Of a stretch of 64,000 bases of DNA, positions 1 through 10,757 are shown piece after piece. This DNA is from Labilithrix sp. Its GTDB lineage: Bacteria > Myxococcota_A > Polyangia > Polyangiales > Polyangiaceae. Location of the stretch: positions 1 to 64,000 of the forward strand of contig JAHBWD010000004.1 in NCBI GenBank assembly GCA_019637175.1, given 5' to 3'. Both the position numbers and the translations under genes were made by a program. How positions within the stretch are numbered: the first letter of the stretch is position 1; every line of letters starts with the position of its first letter. Under the pieces are notes generated by a model. The model was not told the origin of the DNA, did no database searches, and saw only the letters and a list, made by a program, of their open reading frames with translations.

Positions 1-1
1 C

Positions 2-466
2 GCCGCCGCGCTCCAGGCCACCGCCGCCGTGCTGCCCCAGCCGACGCGCCAGGAGATCGAGCAGGTCCTCAAAGAGATGCGCGTCGGCAGCACGCTCGAT
101 CAAGGGCTCGTCGCGATGTCGGCGCGCGTGAGGAGCCGGTGGCTCGACGTCGCCCTCTCCGCCGTCCTCGTCGGCCTGCGCGTCGGCGGAAACCTGCCGG
201 TCGTCCTCGAGCGGACCGCGTCGACGATACGCGAGATGAACCGCTTGGTCGGCGTCGTGCGCACGAAGACCGGCGAAGGGCGCATGCAACTCTGGGTGCT
301 CGCCGCCTTTCCCGTCCTCATCATCTTCGGGTTCAACGCCGTGCAACCTGGATACTTCGATCCGCTCCAGAGCTCGGTCGCCGGCCAGCTCGCCGTCGGC
401 GTGGCTGCCACGCTGTGGATCGGCTCGCTCCTCGTCGCGCGCAAGGTGCTGGCGGTGGACGTATGA
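2..466 (+). CDS. tadB: TadB-like type II secretion F-family protein, C-terminal part
   Basis: The reading frame is open to the left window edge, so only the C-terminal ~154 residues are present and the true start lies outside. The fragment contains a helical cytoplasmic segment with NRLVGVVRTKTGEGR just before two hydrophobic segments (about AAFPVLIIFGFNA and VGVAATLWIGSLLVA). This is the usual end of GspF/TadB membrane proteins that form the inner-membrane platform of Tad pilus machines. Its stop overlaps the start of the next gene by ATGA, and the next gene is a TadC-like partner, which supports the call. The split into tadB and tadC is inferred from order; either could be called a generic T2SSF protein. 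Confidence 0.8.
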   Translation, partial: AAALQATAAVLPQPTRQEIEQVLKEMRVGSTLDQGLVAMSARVRSRWLDVALSAVLVGLRVGGNLPVVLERTASTIREMNRLVGVVRTKTGEGRMQLWVLAAFPVLIIFGFNAVQPGYFDPLQSSVAGQLAVGVAATLWIGSLLVARKVLAVDV

Positions 467-1365
467 AGCCGCTGCCGCTCCTCGAGCTCGGGCTCGTCGT
501 CGTCACGTTCGCGTCGGCGTTCTTCATCGCGGTCTGGGTGGCCTCGGCGCCCATGCCGACCGCGACGCGCACCGGCGTGCGAGGCCTCGTTCGCCAGCGA
601 GCGCTGGCCGAGGGTGGAATCTGGAGTCATTTCGAGCCCTTGGTGCGATGGCTCGGGAAACGTCTGCACGGGCTCCTTTCTCCGCAACTTCTCGCTGCGA
701 TCAGCCGACAGGTGGGCATGGCCGGTGGCTTTCTCGGGTTGCTCGCGGAGGAGCTCGTGGCGCTGAGCGTGCTCAGCGCCACGGGCGGGCTCGTCGCCGG
801 GGCGCTCGCGAACGTCGTCGTCAAGATCGGCCCGGCGTTCATCCTCGCCGTCGGCGCGTTCGGCGGCGTGGCGCCGTTCCTCAGCGTGTCGAGCGCCGCG
901 GGCGAGCGAGCGAAGGCGATCAGCCGCAGGCTCCCCAGCGCCATCGATCTGCTCGCCTTGAGCATGAGCGCGGGGCTCGACTTTCCGGGAGCGCTTCGTC
1001 AGGTCGTCGAGAAGTCGGGCACGCCGAACGATCCGCTCATCGAGGAGCTCTCGCTCGTGCTCCAGAGCCTCAAGCTCGGGCGGACTCGGCGCCAGGCGCT
1101 CGAGGAGCTCGCGGAGCGCGCGCCGATCGAGCCCGTGTCGGAGCTCGTCAACGCCGTCGTGCAGGCCGAGCTCCGGGGCAACCCGCTCGCCGACGTGCTC
1201 AGGATCCAGGCAGAGGTCTCGCGCCAGCGCCGAACGGTCATCGCCGAGGAGAGCGCGGCAAAGGCGGGCGTCTCGATGGTCTTGCCTCTCGTCCTCGTCT
1301 TCATCGCGATTCTCATCCTGATCGCCGGTCCCATGGCGATCCGGCTGTCGCAGAGCGGAATGTGA
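463..1365 (+). CDS. tadC: TadC-like type II secretion F-family membrane protein
   Basis: A 300-residue inner-membrane protein, the likely second platform subunit of a Tad/Flp pilus or type II-like secretion machine. It has an N-terminal hydrophobic segment (LVVVTFASAFFIAVWVA), central hydrophobic segments around residues 110-145, and a soluble helical T2SSF domain with ALDLLALSMSAGL-type and GRTRRQALEELAER features. It ends in a strong C-terminal membrane segment (VLPLVLVFIAILILIAGPMA). The ATG at 463 overlaps the upstream stop by four bases, as expected for translational coupling with tadB. The start is preferred over longer in-frame extensions because it sits exactly at the overlap and directly precedes the first membrane helix. 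Confidence 0.85.
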   Translation: MKPLPLLELGLVVVTFASAFFIAVWVASAPMPTATRTGVRGLVRQRALAEGGIWSHFEPLVRWLGKRLHGLLSPQLLAAISRQVGMAGGFLGLLAEELVALSVLSATGGLVAGALANVVVKIGPAFILAVGAFGGVAPFLSVSSAAGERAKAISRRLPSAIDLLALSMSAGLDFPGALRQVVEKSGTPNDPLIEELSLVLQSLKLGRTRRQALEELAERAPIEPVSELVNAVVQAELRGNPLADVLRIQAEVSRQRRTVIAEESAAKAGVSMVLPLVLVFIAILILIAGPMAIRLSQSGM

Positions 1366-1370
1366 TCGCC

Positions 1371-1967
1371 ATGGAACCGACGAAGCTGGACGACGCCGTG
1401 GCCCCCGAGGGCAACAAGCCCGCGGGCATGACCGCAGCGTCGATCGCGAAGCTCGCCGTGGCCGGCGCATTGCTCGTCGCCATCGGCGTCATCGCTCGCG
1501 GCGCGAAGCCCGAGGAGCTCGATGTCGCCCTGCCGACGCCGGAGCTGTTCTCCGAGGCGGCTGCGACTTGTCCTCGCAACGATCCCGCCGAGGCACGAGC
1601 GATCGCCGATGATCTACGTGCACGCGCCGACGGCGCGCGCGAACGAAGCCCCTTCGATCCGCGTGAGGCGCTCTCGGCGATCAAGAGCTACGAGACTGCC
1701 GCGGCCTGCTGCCGGATCGCGAAGGACGTCGAAGGCGCCGACGACGCCGCTCACGCCGCTCGACGCATGCGTGACGAGACGCTGCTCGACTTTCGCTCGC
1801 GCCGCGTCCGCCTCGAACGGCTCCTGATCGTGAAGGACTACGAGCTGGCGGCGCAGGACGTCAGGGTGCTCCGCGCGCTCACGGAGGGGCGACAGAGCGA
1901 GTACTCGCAGTGGCTCGGCGCGGTCGCCCGCGACCTCGAGAATCAACAAGTGGAGAACGTACGATGA
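1371..1967 (+). CDS. Membrane-anchored hypothetical protein in Tad operon
   Basis: A 198-residue protein of unknown function. After ~25 polar residues it has one membrane segment (IAKLAVAGALLVAIGVIA). A soluble helical region follows, with paired cysteines (AAACC near residue 105) and many charged residues, resembling a helical-repeat assembly or scaffold protein. It starts five bases after the tadC stop and its own stop overlaps the next gene by ATGA, so it belongs to the Tad operon. Proteins like this are commonly lineage-specific accessory factors, but I do not recognise a named family. Confidence 0.65.
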   Translation: MEPTKLDDAVAPEGNKPAGMTAASIAKLAVAGALLVAIGVIARGAKPEELDVALPTPELFSEAAATCPRNDPAEARAIADDLRARADGARERSPFDPREALSAIKSYETAAACCRIAKDVEGADDAAHAARRMRDETLLDFRSRRVRLERLLIVKDYELAAQDVRVLRALTEGRQSEYSQWLGAVARDLENQQVENVR

Positions 1968-2551
1968 GCTTCCGAAGTTGGGTGCGCGGGCCGGGGATCT
2001 TGATGGCGCTCGTTTGCGCGGCCGGCGCGTTCGGCTGCGCGGCGCCGCAGTCGAAGATGAGGAAGGACGTCGAGGCCATGAAGGCCGAGTCGACGCCAGA
2101 GCACCTCGTCGCGAGCGGAGATGCCTACGCCTCGGTCGGCGACATGACGCGCGCCGAGCAGTACTTCGTCGCGGCGCTCCGATCGGGGGGAGAACACGAC
2201 AAGCTCGTTCGCCGCTTGATCGCCGTGTGCGTCTCCGACAGCCGCTATCCCGTCGCGCTGGATTACGCCGACGAGTATCTACGCAAGCACCCCGCAGACG
2301 TCGACGTTCGATACGCCGCGGCCACGCTTCGCGTCGCCGTCGGCGACGACAAGCGAGCGCGAGAAGAGCTCGCGCGCGTCTTCGCGGCCAGACCCGATCA
2401 CGCCGAGGGTCACTACCTGCTCGCCCTGGTCGAGAAGGGCGGCGGCGACGTCATGGCCGCCGACGCGCAGTTTCGCGCCTACCTCACCGCGGCTCCCGAC
2501 GGCGAGCACGCGGAGGTCGCGCGGGCGAACCTGATGCGGAGCGTTCCATGA
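1964..2551 (+). CDS. TPR lipoprotein, TadD-like
   Basis: A 195-residue lipoprotein. The start at 1964 gives a clean signal peptide (hydrophobic GILMALVCAAGAFGC) with the lipid-attachment Cys at about residue 28; longer in-frame starts would bury this signal. The rest consists of TPR-like helical pairs (for example VASGDAYASVGDMTRAEQYF and HPADVDVRYAAATLRVAVGD). TPR lipoproteins of this kind (TadD/PilF class) act as pilotins or assembly factors for secretin or pilus machinery. Overlaps of four bases with both neighbours place it in the Tad operon, which supports the role although the exact TadD assignment is inference. Confidence 0.75.
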   Translation: MSFRSWVRGPGILMALVCAAGAFGCAAPQSKMRKDVEAMKAESTPEHLVASGDAYASVGDMTRAEQYFVAALRSGGEHDKLVRRLIAVCVSDSRYPVALDYADEYLRKHPADVDVRYAAATLRVAVGDDKRAREELARVFAARPDHAEGHYLLALVEKGGGDVMAADAQFRAYLTAAPDGEHAEVARANLMRSVP

Positions 2552-3699
2552 TCCCCGCGAAGGTCTTCGAGAAGACGCTGCTCTCCTTCTTCGCTCCGGT
2601 CCGACCGTACCTCGACGATCCGTCCGTCAGCGAGATCATGATCAACGGCCCCGAGCGGATCTACATCGAGCGCAAGGGCGTCCTCTCGCTCGTGAACGCA
2701 CGCTTCGAGAGTCACGAAGCGCTCACGGCCGCCGTCTGCAACCTCTCGCAGTACGTCGGCAAGCCGGTCAGCGCAGCGCGCCCGATCCTGGAGGGCCGCA
2801 TGCCCGACGGCTCACGCGTCGAAGCCATCCTCCCGCCCGTCGCTCCCGACGGACCTCACGTGTCGATTCGACGGTTCTTCAAGGAGACGCTCACGATCGC
2901 GCGCCTCGTCGAGATGGACGCGCTCACGGCAAGCGCCGCGGAGGCGCTGCGTGCGTTCGTCGTCGGCAAGTGCAACATCGTCGTGGCCGGCGGAACCGGC
3001 ACCGGAAAGACGTCGATGCTCAACGCCCTCTCCGGGTTCATCCCCGACGGAGAGCGTGTCGTCGTCATCGAAGACTCGCGCGAGGTTCAGTTCCACAAGC
3101 CGCACGTCGTGCAGCTCGAAGCTCGTCCCGCCGACGCGAACGGCGACGGCGCGGTCACGATTCGCGACATCTTCCGCGCGACGCTCCGCATGAGGCCCGA
3201 TCGCGTCGTCGTCGGCGAGATCCGCGGCGGCGAAGCGCTCGACATCGTCCAAGCGATGACCAGCGGTCACGGTGGCTGCATGGGCACGCTTCACGCGACC
3301 TATCCGCGCGACACGCTCACGCGCATGGAGACGATGGCGATGATGAGCGACGTAGAAATGCCGCTCGCTGCCATGCGGGCGCAGATCGGCTCCGGTATCC
3401 AGATCATCGTGCAGGTGGCACGCCTCGAGGACGGGAGCCGAAAGGTGACGCACGTGACGGAGGTCCTCGGGTTCGACGCCGCTACGCAAGCGTACCTGCT
3501 CCAGGATCTCTACGTCCGACGCTACTTCGGTCGGACCAACGACAATCGCGTCCCGAGTCGTCTCGTCGCCACCGGCGTGATGCCTGCGTGCAAGCCGCAG
3601 CTCGACCAGCACGGCGTGAGCTTGCCTCCCGAGCTCGTCCGGCGCGGCGCCGTCGACGAGCGCTTTTCGAACGAGGTCGAGTGTCATGCATCATTCTGA
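2548..3699 (+). CDS. cpaF: CpaF/TadA-family secretion ATPase
   Basis: A 383-residue cytoplasmic hexameric ATPase expected to power Tad pilus assembly or secretion through the TadB/TadC platform. It has the CpaF N-terminal segment (DDPSVSEIMINGPERIYIE), a Walker A motif GGTGTGKT at about residues 148-155, an Asp-box (VVVIEDSRE), and the Walker B/His-box region RPDRVVVGEIRGGEALD followed by TSGHGG and GTLHA. It is somewhat shorter than many CpaF proteins because the N-terminal extension is brief. Its start overlaps the preceding stop by four bases, and its end overlaps the next gene by 14 bases. Confidence 0.93.
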   Translation: MIPAKVFEKTLLSFFAPVRPYLDDPSVSEIMINGPERIYIERKGVLSLVNARFESHEALTAAVCNLSQYVGKPVSAARPILEGRMPDGSRVEAILPPVAPDGPHVSIRRFFKETLTIARLVEMDALTASAAEALRAFVVGKCNIVVAGGTGTGKTSMLNALSGFIPDGERVVVIEDSREVQFHKPHVVQLEARPADANGDGAVTIRDIFRATLRMRPDRVVVGEIRGGEALDIVQAMTSGHGGCMGTLHATYPRDTLTRMETMAMMSDVEMPLAAMRAQIGSGIQIIVQVARLEDGSRKVTHVTEVLGFDAATQAYLLQDLYVRRYFGRTNDNRVPSRLVATGVMPACKPQLDQHGVSLPPELVRRGAVDERFSNEVECHASF

Positions 3700-5179
3700 G
3701 TCGACGAGTGACGTGGTTCTCCAACTGCTCGCGGACGCGCGCGAGCCGCGGGAATTGGTCCTGCAAGCGGGGCTCGCGGTCCCGCCCTTCGCCATCGGCG
3801 CCCACCCGACGTTCGCCCCCGTCTCGGAGCGCTTCGCCGGGGCGCACGTGATGGCGGCCTTCAACGGCCACACGCTCTTCGTATGCTCGCTGCACGGCGA
3901 GAACGCGCGTCTCGGCGGCGCGCGGCTCGATGCACGCGGGGTCGAGGTCGTCGAGCCGGTCGAGCTTTGCTTCGGCGGAGCGCGTATCAACATCCGTCGC
4001 CAGTCGCGCGCCGCGGCGCCGACGTACGTCGTAGACGCCGAAGCGACCCGCATCGCTGCAGTGATTCCGAAGGCGCGTCGCGCCCAAGCGCAGGACCACG
4101 CCGACGAGCTCACGCGCATCGACGAGACCGCCCTCGCGACCGCGCTGCGACGCTCGATACCCGACGCGGAAGCGACGCGCATCGTCGACGTGGACGTGCC
4201 GGCCGCGGCCAAGGGCCCCTCGAACCAAGATGTGACGCTGCTGCCGAGCCCCCCCACACCCGCCGCGCGACCGGTCACGCGCACCGTTCAGCTCGTTCGC
4301 CGGCGGATCCGGTCGCTGCCGGACGCAGCCGTGGAGCGAGTCGAGGAGGCGCCGCTCTCGCCGGCGTCGGAGCTGACCGCCCAGGTCCTCGCCGGCCTCG
4401 ACGCGCGACGGCGCGAAGCGCGGTTCGAAACCCCGGCGCGAGCGCGCGTGCGAGCCGAGGAGCTGGCCCCGCCTTCGAGCGTGCCACCGACGATCCCCAC
4501 CGATCGGGTCGTCTTCGCAGCCGCGCCCCAGCACTTCCCGCCGACATCGACGATCGACGCGACGCGCCCCTCCTCTCCGACGATCGCGATTCCGCCGCTT
4601 GCGGCGCGAACCGATGGCTCGGTCGCGGACGCGGACGCGGGAGACCGCCTGACGCCGCCTCCTCATTCCGTCGACACCCACCTGCACCCGCTCGCGGATG
4701 CGCGCACGGGTGAAAGCCCCGCGGCGGGGCTTTCCGATCGGCCGCCTTCGCCCTTCGAACGTAAGCTTGCAGCAGTCCGGTCTGGATGGCGGCAGGCATC
4801 CGTTGCCAAGAAGGCCATCGCCGTTCTCATCGGGGTGCTCCTCGTGGTGGCGCTGAGCCAGCTCCGATCCGCGAGCACGCCTCAGGGCGCGATCGCACGA
4901 TCCTCGGACGCGATCGTCGTCCAGGGCGACGCCGGAGGTCTGCAGACGTCGGCGCCCGCCGAGGCGCGACAGGCCGCCTCGCCGCGCCAAGGGTCAGGCG
5001 CCCCACCGTCACGCGAGCTACGCGACGCAGAGCGGCGCGCGCTGGACACGGCGGCATCCGGGCTCGACAGCGCTGCGGCCGAACAGTACGAAGCGCTCGC
5101 GTTGGCTCATCCGGAGAACATCGCCTTTCGAGAGGCGGCGCGCATCCTCCGTGGGCGCGCGCCGACGCATCGGGAATGA
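3686..5179 (+). CDS. FHA-like domain membrane protein
   Basis: A 497-residue protein. Residues ~20-115 resemble a divergent FHA fold (PFAIGAHPTF, then RFAGAHVMAAF, TLFVCSLHGENARLGG, and a final LCFGGARINI), the phosphothreonine-binding module often linked to Ser/Thr kinases and secretion systems. A long Pro/Ala/Arg-rich disordered stretch follows. One membrane helix lies near residue 380 (KKAIAVLIGVLLVVALSQL), then a short helical C-terminus resembling a single TPR unit (AAEQYEALALAHPENIAF). Placement at the end of the Tad operon, with a 14-base overlap into cpaF, suggests a regulatory or scaffold role; FHA function is inferred. A 23-base GC palindrome lies within its coding sequence. Confidence 0.6.
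   Translation: MHHSESTSDVVLQLLADAREPRELVLQAGLAVPPFAIGAHPTFAPVSERFAGAHVMAAFNGHTLFVCSLHGENARLGGARLDARGVEVVEPVELCFGGARINIRRQSRAAAPTYVVDAEATRIAAVIPKARRAQAQDHADELTRIDETALATALRRSIPDAEATRIVDVDVPAAAKGPSNQDVTLLPSPPTPAARPVTRTVQLVRRRIRSLPDAAVERVEEAPLSPASELTAQVLAGLDARRREARFETPARARVRAEELAPPSSVPPTIPTDRVVFAAAPQHFPPTSTIDATRPSSPTIAIPPLAARTDGSVADADAGDRLTPPPHSVDTHLHPLADARTGESPAAGLSDRPPSPFERKLAAVRSGWRQASVAKKAIAVLIGVLLVVALSQLRSASTPQGAIARSSDAIVVQGDAGGLQTSAPAEARQAASPRQGSGAPPSRELRDAERRALDTAASGLDSAAAEQYEALALAHPENIAFREAARILRGRAPTHRE
4712..4734. repeat. 23-base perfect GC-rich palindrome inside a coding sequence
   Basis: The arms GAAAGCCCCGC and GCGGGGCTTTC are exact reverse complements separated by one base. In RNA this would form a very stable hairpin followed by a short pyrimidine tract, resembling an intrinsic terminator, yet it lies in-frame inside the disordered linker of the FHA-like gene. 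Confidence 0.7.
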
Positions 5180-5206
5180 GGTCGCGCGCGCGTCACCCCG
5201 GGGTGC

Positions 5207-5665
5207 TCACCACGCGAGCGGAGTGACGACCACGCCGGGATCGTCGGGTCGCGCGTACGGCGCGTCGGGCGCGACGTCGAGGAGCGGCGCGAGCGCGAAC
5301 GCGCGCTCGGCGAGGAGCGGGTGCGGGACGACGAGCCGATCGTCGTCGTGGACGACACCCTCGATCCACAGCACGTCGATGTCGAGCGTGCGCGCGCCCC
5401 AGCGCGCTTCGCGCGTGCGGCCGAGATCGATCTCGATCCGCTGCGCTTCGTCGAGCAGCGCGAGCGGCGACGCCGCCCACGCGAGCGAGAGCGCCGCATT
5501 GAGGAACTTCGGTTGTGGCGCGCTGCCCGGCAGGATCACCGCTTCGGTTTCGTAGATCCTCGAGCGCGCGGTGACGCGCGTCAGCTGCGCGAGGCGCCGC
5601 GCGGCTTCGCGCAGCGTCTCGAGGCGATCGCCGAGGTTCGAGCCGATGCCGACGACCGCGCGCAG
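5207..5665 (-). CDS. folK: 2-amino-4-hydroxy-6-hydroxymethyldihydropteridine pyrophosphokinase (HPPK)
   Basis: HPPK transfers pyrophosphate from ATP to 6-hydroxymethyl-dihydropterin in folate synthesis. Recognisable features are the N-terminal VVGIGSNLGDR, the central RIYETEAV and PKFLNAAL segments, and the signature WGARTLDIDVLWI followed by VVPHPLLAERAFALAPL. Total length of about 150 residues is normal. The start is problematic: between the conserved N-terminus and the upstream gene's stop (5722) there is no in-frame ATG, GTG or TTG. I give a CTG at 5663-5665 as the only near-cognate candidate; real initiation may lie elsewhere. No other folate gene is adjacent. Confidence 0.85.
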   Translation of the reverse strand: MRAVVGIGSNLGDRLETLREAARRLAQLTRVTARSRIYETEAVILPGSAPQPKFLNAALSLAWAASPLALLDEAQRIEIDLGRTREARWGARTLDIDVLWIEGVVHDDDRLVVPHPLLAERAFALAPLLDVAPDAPYARPDDPGVVVTPLAW

Positions 5666-5721
5666 CGAAACGCTGAGCGCGCGGCTGCGCGCGCGTCCAG
5701 GGGGGAACCTGAGCGGAACGC

Positions 5722-6354
5722 TCAGGGCTCTTTCGCCTGGAGCTGGAGAGGATTCGTCAGCTTGCCCTGGAATCCTCCGTTGACCTTCTTGTTCTGTACG
5801 AAGAAGAGAAACGAACCGTCTTTGATACCGCCCACGCTCGCCTCGAGCGTGATCACCGCGCCGGGGTTCGTGGTGAACGTGATGCCGTGGACCTCCGTCG
5901 TCGTCGTCACCTTCGCCTCGACGCGCGAGGCCGTCGGCGTCGCGGTGAAGCCGCCTTGGAGCTCGCCCGCGTCGACGTTCTCGATGTTGCCCGACGCTGC
6001 GGTGGCGCTCACCGAGAAGTCGCAGCTCTGCTGCGTTTGCGCGGTGTCGCACGTCCACCAGACGCGCCATCGGCCGCCCGTTTTGTACTCGGTGAAGACG
6101 CCGACGCCTTGCCCCGGGTCGGCCGTCATCACCTCGTCGGTGTCGATCTCGACGAGCATCGGCGGCGTGACCGCGGGCGGCGCCGACGACGATCCCGACG
6201 ACGAGCCGCCCGTCGCCGCAGGCGGTTCGGTCGACCGGTCGCGATCGTCGTCGCGATCGCGGTGTCGACCGCCGTCGCCGATGACGCACGCGACGAGCGA
6301 GGTGGAGATCGCCAAGAGAGCGGTTGTCTGGGCGAGCGGCTTCATGAACGACAT
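5722..6354 (-). CDS. Putative lipoprotein of unknown function
   Basis: A 210-residue exported protein. The chosen start (MSFMKPLAQ) gives a signal peptide ending in the lipobox LVAC near residue 23, followed by a very polar Asp/Arg-rich linker (RHRDRDDDRDR) and a Gly/Ser linker. The rest looks beta-rich (GGRWRVWWTCDTAQTQQSC, VHGITFTTNPGAVITLEA), consistent with an Ig-like extracytoplasmic fold. It begins four bases after the stop of the upstream DUF6600-like gene and probably shares its transcript. An alternative start three codons downstream (MKPLAQ) is equally compatible with the signal. No family recognised. Confidence 0.7.
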   Translation of the reverse strand: MSFMKPLAQTTALLAISTSLVACVIGDGGRHRDRDDDRDRSTEPPAATGGSSSGSSSAPPAVTPPMLVEIDTDEVMTADPGQGVGVFTEYKTGGRWRVWWTCDTAQTQQSCDFSVSATAASGNIENVDAGELQGGFTATPTASRVEAKVTTTTEVHGITFTTNPGAVITLEASVGGIKDGSFLFFVQNKKVNGGFQGKLTNPLQLQAKEP

Positions 6355-6358
6355 CAGT

Positions 6359-7903
6359 CTACCTCCGGGCGCGGACGGAAGGCGATACCGAGCGGGACGG
6401 GCTCGAGGATCGGAAGGAAGGCGGCGAAGACACACGAGGAGAAGGAGAGCGGACGCTCGGAGACGACACGCTCGGTGCGGATCGGAAGCTCGGAGACGAC
6501 GAGCGGATGCTCGGCGTCGGCGACGATCGCGGAGAAGACGACACGCTCGGCGAAGATCGGAAGCTCGGAGACGACGAGCGAACGCTCGGCGACGACGACC
6601 CGAAGCTCGGCGTGGATCGATAGCTCGGCGCCGGCGAAACGGAAGGGGCAGAGCGCTGCGGCGGCGGAGACGCGACGCTCGGCGCGCTGCGATACGCGGG
6701 CGCAGTCGCCGCGAGGCCGGAGCTCGCCGGAGGCAGATACCCCGGCGCGGGCGACGCCGTGCGCGGCGTCGGGCGAAGATCGGGCAACGCGGCCTGACGC
6801 GGTGGCACCGGCGCGATCGCGCGAGAGCCGTCGAAGGTGCGCGCGCCGCGACCCGCGACGACGTCGGGCGCGGAGGGCGTGACGCGCGGGCGCGCGTTGA
6901 TCGGCGGCGCCGCGCCCGCGGCGACGGCCGTGCGCGGCGTCGAGAAGGCGCGCGCGCGCGCGAGACCGCGATGATCGGCCGGCACGGGCGCGATCGACTC
7001 CGGCTGGATGCCCATCTCGCTCGGTGAAGGACCGACCTTCGGCGTCGCGCCCACGCGACCGCCGACGCCGCCGACGCTGGGAGAGGCGACCACGCGATCG
7101 CCCGAGCCCACGCCGGGGTTGGCGATGACGCGGTTCGAACCGCCGACGCCGGGGCTCGCCGGCACGTAGTCTTGCGTGCGGCCGTCGTGCGGGCGCGCCG
7201 CGGGGCCGCGCACGACGTGCGTCACGACCGTCGGGCTGTAGATGTGCTGATGCGGGCAGTAAACGTAGTAAGGGCTCCAGCCGAACGTCCAGCCGACGGC
7301 GACGCCGTGATACCAGTACCAATCCGGCGGCGCGGGCGCCCACCCGACGTAGCCGTAGCCCGGCGAGCCCACGCGCCACGTCACCCACGCGCCCGCGTAG
7401 CGACGGCCAGGGATCCAGGCCCACCCGCGCGGACCGACGTGCACCCAGCGCCCGTAGTGATACGGCACCCAGCCCCACTCGTAGTCGGACACCCAGGTCC
7501 AGCTGTAGGTGTCGTCGTACGTCCAGTGACCGGCCGTGACGTAAGGCGTGAAGTCGGCGCCGACCTCGTTCTCGTTCGGCACCCACACAGTGCCGTACGT
7601 CGCGTCGTCGACCCAAACGCCGTGGCCCTCGAGCGCGGGCTTGAACTCGGTGAGCGCGCTCGGATCGGTGTCGCCGTACTCGTCGGCGTCTTCGCCGATC
7701 GCGACTTCGCCGCGCGCTTGCTGCTGGGCGGCGAGCTCTTCGGAGCTCAGCGGCTCGGGAGCGGGCGGCGCATATCCGACCGGCATCCGCGGCTCCGGCT
7801 CGTAGCCGGGCGCCGGACCGCACCCGATCGAGAAGACACCGACGGCGATGACCGCCATCGCCGCCAGGAGCTTCACCACCACGCTCGACGAATGTTGCTT
7901 CAC
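6359..7903 (-). CDS. DUF6600-like Trp/Tyr-rich lipoprotein with Ser/Pro/Arg repeat tail
   Basis: A 514-residue secreted protein. The signal peptide ends at a lipobox (FSIGC, about residue 28). Residues ~95-230 are exceptionally rich in Trp, Tyr and Gly in a repeating pattern (GHWTYDDTYSWTWVSDYEWG, PYHYGRWVHV, GWAWIPG, WRVGSPGYGYVGWAPAPPDW), which I recognise as the DUF6600-type repeat of exported proteins. The last ~130 residues are a low-complexity Ser/Pro/Arg tail of repeated units (SPSFRS, SPSVRS), likely disordered and possibly wall- or polymer-binding. It appears to head an operon with the following lipoprotein. Function unknown. Confidence 0.75.
   Translation of the reverse strand: MKQHSSSVVVKLLAAMAVIAVGVFSIGCGPAPGYEPEPRMPVGYAPPAPEPLSSEELAAQQQARGEVAIGEDADEYGDTDPSALTEFKPALEGHGVWVDDATYGTVWVPNENEVGADFTPYVTAGHWTYDDTYSWTWVSDYEWGWVPYHYGRWVHVGPRGWAWIPGRRYAGAWVTWRVGSPGYGYVGWAPAPPDWYWYHGVAVGWTFGWSPYYVYCPHQHIYSPTVVTHVVRGPAARPHDGRTQDYVPASPGVGGSNRVIANPGVGSGDRVVASPSVGGVGGRVGATPKVGPSPSEMGIQPESIAPVPADHRGLARARAFSTPRTAVAAGAAPPINARPRVTPSAPDVVAGRGARTFDGSRAIAPVPPRQAALPDLRPTPRTASPAPGYLPPASSGLAATAPAYRSAPSVASPPPQRSAPSVSPAPSYRSTPSFGSSSPSVRSSSPSFRSSPSVSSSPRSSPTPSIRSSSPSFRSAPSVSSPSVRSPSPRVSSPPSFRSSSPSRSVSPSVRARR
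6362..6720 (-). repeat. Coding tandem repeats (Ser-Pro-Ser/Arg units)
   Basis: The DNA encoding the C-terminal tail of the DUF6600-like protein is made of imperfect short repeats (variants of CGGAAGCTCGGAGACGACGA), giving the units SFRSSPSV and similar. Copy number is likely to vary by slippage between strains. Confidence 0.7.
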
Positions 7904-8135
7904 TGCGTTCCTCGTCGCTGCAACCTACGAGCCGTCAGCCCACCCCAAGATCGGGCGAGGGCGATGACGCATTTTTCGACGGACATGCCGCGAAATCCCA
8001 CGATTGCTCGGATTTCAGGATAGCCCTCCACGCGCAAAACATCGCCGAGTTGTCGGGGGCGGCTCGGGCGCTGCCATTCCGGCAGAGGTCGTCCACAACC
8101 CGGAGACACGACACCCGTGTGAACTCCCGGATACG
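7904..8135. other. Intergenic region, no gene seen
   Basis: About 230 bases separate two minus-strand lipoprotein genes. It should contain the promoter of the DUF6600-like operon. I see no convincing -10/-35 pair, terminator or RNA gene in it. Confidence 0.4.
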
Positions 8136-8516
8136 TCAGCGTGCTCGCGAGCTGAAACGGCGAAGCCCTCCCCAGGCGCGGGTCTCGTCGATGGGCCGGT
8201 GCAACGTGAGCGCAGGAAGAGGCGACGAAGCGCCGCCGAGCGAGCCCGGAGGATGAGCGGCTTCCCACTCCTTCACGGTGTTCGGCGTCGACCAATCGTC
8301 GAGCTTCACGTATTCGACGCCGCGCCGCGGCGCGGCCTCGAGCTCGACGTCGTCGTACTCGTCGTCGTCGCAGAGGCAGGTGCCCTTGACCTGACTCGCA
8401 GGCACGACGCGCACGGCGTTCGGAGGCACGTTCGCCGGCCGCGCGTTCGGCGCCGGCCCGCACGCCATGCTCCCGAACAAGAGCCCCATCCCCATGGCGA
8501 TGACCCGCTTCGTCAT
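8136..8516 (-). CDS. Small putative lipoprotein
   Basis: A 126-residue protein of unknown function. Start at 8516 ([11 protein letters not shown]) gives a short signal peptide with the lipobox GSMAC. The mature region includes an acidic motif with two cysteines ([16 protein letters not shown]) that could bind metal, and a C-terminal Arg-rich end. A longer in-frame upstream extension exists but would place the signal peptide internally. It is divergent from prkA, with ~140 bases between the two starts. Confidence 0.6.
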   Translation of the reverse strand: MTKRVIAMGMGLLFGSMACGPAPNARPANVPPNAVRVVPASQVKGTCLCDDDEYDDVELEAAPRRGVEYVKLDDWSTPNTVKEWEAAHPPGSLGGASSPLPALTLHRPIDETRAWGGLRRFSSRAR

Positions 8517-8655
8517 GGAGGAGCTGATAAGCACTAGCCGTACCGTTCGCCAGGGTGCCGACCCGCGCGGGGCCCTCGAAAGAAGCGACCCCCGATCGTC
8601 CGGTCGGAGTGGTATCTTCTGGTCTCTTCGCAAGAGCCCGAGCACGAGGGAAAAG

Positions 8656-10713
<2,058 letters not shown>

Positions 10714-10757
10714 TCGCGGGTCGACAGCCGCTCACGTGGCGCCCGCGCCTCGCGTTG

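Noticed and set aside
4712-4734. Intrinsic terminator of an operon ending here
   Set aside because: It lies inside an uninterrupted coding frame that continues for 440 bases and codes for the membrane helix.
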